Positions 5,943 to 6,060 of a DNA stretch of 6,060 bases are shown piece by piece. The stretch is taken from assembly GCA_964591665.1 (NCBI GenBank), contig CAZQCV010000028.1, forward strand, positions 1 through 6,060, in the 5' to 3' direction. The notes below the pieces were generated by a model. It was given only the letters and a program-made list of their open reading frames with translations, was not told the origin of the DNA and did not search any database. Made by a program: the position numbers and the translations under genes. How positions within the stretch are numbered: position 1 is the first letter of the stretch; every line of letters starts with the position of its first letter. The DNA comes from CAZQCV01 sp964591665. Its GTDB lineage: Bacteria; Patescibacteriota; Minisyncoccia; Phycocordibacterales; UBA9973.

Positions 5943-5971
5943 TTGGAAAAATACTTTATTTTTGCTATCTT
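5943..5971 (+). promoter_or_regulatory. Candidate promoter of the tRNA-Glu gene
   Basis: TTGGAA (5943-5948) and TATCTT (5966-5971) are each 4 of 6 matches to the sigma-70 hexamers and are separated by 17 bases. The predicted start of transcription falls near 5978, about ten bases before the mature tRNA end, a normal distance. It lies back to back with the candidate promoter of the oxygenase gene in the same 107-base gap. Confidence 0.4.
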
Positions 5972-5987
5972 TAGAAAGTATCTTTTT

Positions 5988-6060
5988 GGCCCTATCGTCT
6001 AACGGTTAGGACATCGCCTTCTCAAGGCGGTAATCGGGGTTCGATTCCCCGTAGGGTCAC
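5988..6060 (+). tRNA. tRNA-Glu (anticodon CTC)
   Basis: The full cloverleaf can be folded. The acceptor stem pairs 5988-5994 (GGCCCTA) with 6052-6058 (TAGGGTC), including one G-U pair. The D arm runs from GTC at 5997-5999 to GAC at 6010-6012. The anticodon stem pairs TCGCC (6014-6018) with GGCGG (6026-6030) around the loop TTCTCAA, giving anticodon CTC (6021-6023), which reads the GAG codon. The T arm pairs CGGGG (6035-6039) with CCCCG (6047-6051) around TTCGATT. The discriminator base is A6059. The window ends at the next base, so it cannot be seen whether CCA is encoded. Confidence 0.96.

Noticed and set aside
5951..5981. Inverted repeat ATACTTT/AAAGTAT followed by a T-run just before the tRNA, as a possible terminator
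   Set aside because: Only 7 A/T-rich pairs with a 17-base loop, and no + strand gene ends upstream; it overlaps the better promoter candidate.
5988..6060. tRNA-Glu as the attachment site of an integrated element that brought in the oxygenase
   Set aside because: Elements usually integrate at the 3' end of a tRNA gene, which faces away from the oxygenase; no integrase or repeat of the tRNA end is seen.

Overview
The window looks like a chromosomal segment of a small-genome bacterium of the Candidate Phyla Radiation (Patescibacteria), most likely a Parcubacteria-type lineage. This is inferred from remembered family styles, not from a search. The clues are a MraZ beginning MLIGEYTHTLDEK, an RsmH with FRFDEPLLMTMN, a FtsI whose active-site serine sits in YELGSVVKSLT instead of the usual EPGSxxK context, and a MurF-type ligase without the usual N-terminal substrate-binding domain. 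Most starts also lack a Shine-Dalgarno sequence.

Positions 1-4903 (+ strand) hold the start of a division and cell-wall (dcw) cluster: mraZ, rsmH, a small FtsL-like membrane protein, ftsI and a murF-like gene. Gaps after rsmH are only 5-11 bases, so this reads as one operon. It is preceded by a probable promoter embedded in four 8-base repeats in near-10-bp helical phase (AAGTGGGA type), which match known MraZ operators, so the operon is probably autoregulated by its first product. Two hairpins sit directly in front of start codons: one in the mraZ leader and a much longer one (22 paired positions) that fills most of the mraZ-rsmH gap. Together the genes supply a cluster regulator, 16S rRNA methylation of the decoding site, a divisome scaffold, septal transpeptidation and addition of D-Ala-D-Ala to the peptidoglycan precursor.

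Positions 4905-5987 hold a convergent accessory gene on the - strand. It is a 2-oxoglutarate/Fe(II) oxygenase of the isopenicillin N synthase-like superfamily, about 310 residues, broken into two overlapping frames by one frameshift near 5200-5238. All expected iron ligands (H, D, H) and the 2OG-binding R-x-S survive, split between the two pieces, so the break is either very recent or a sequence error. A hairpin with a T-run on the - strand terminates this gene and separates it from murF. Its upstream region holds a candidate promoter whose spacer is a 19-bp palindrome.

Positions 5988-6060 (+ strand) hold a tRNA-Glu with anticodon CTC, running to the window edge. No CRISPR array, insertion sequence or phage gene is visible, and there is no gene-free stretch longer than about 110 bases.
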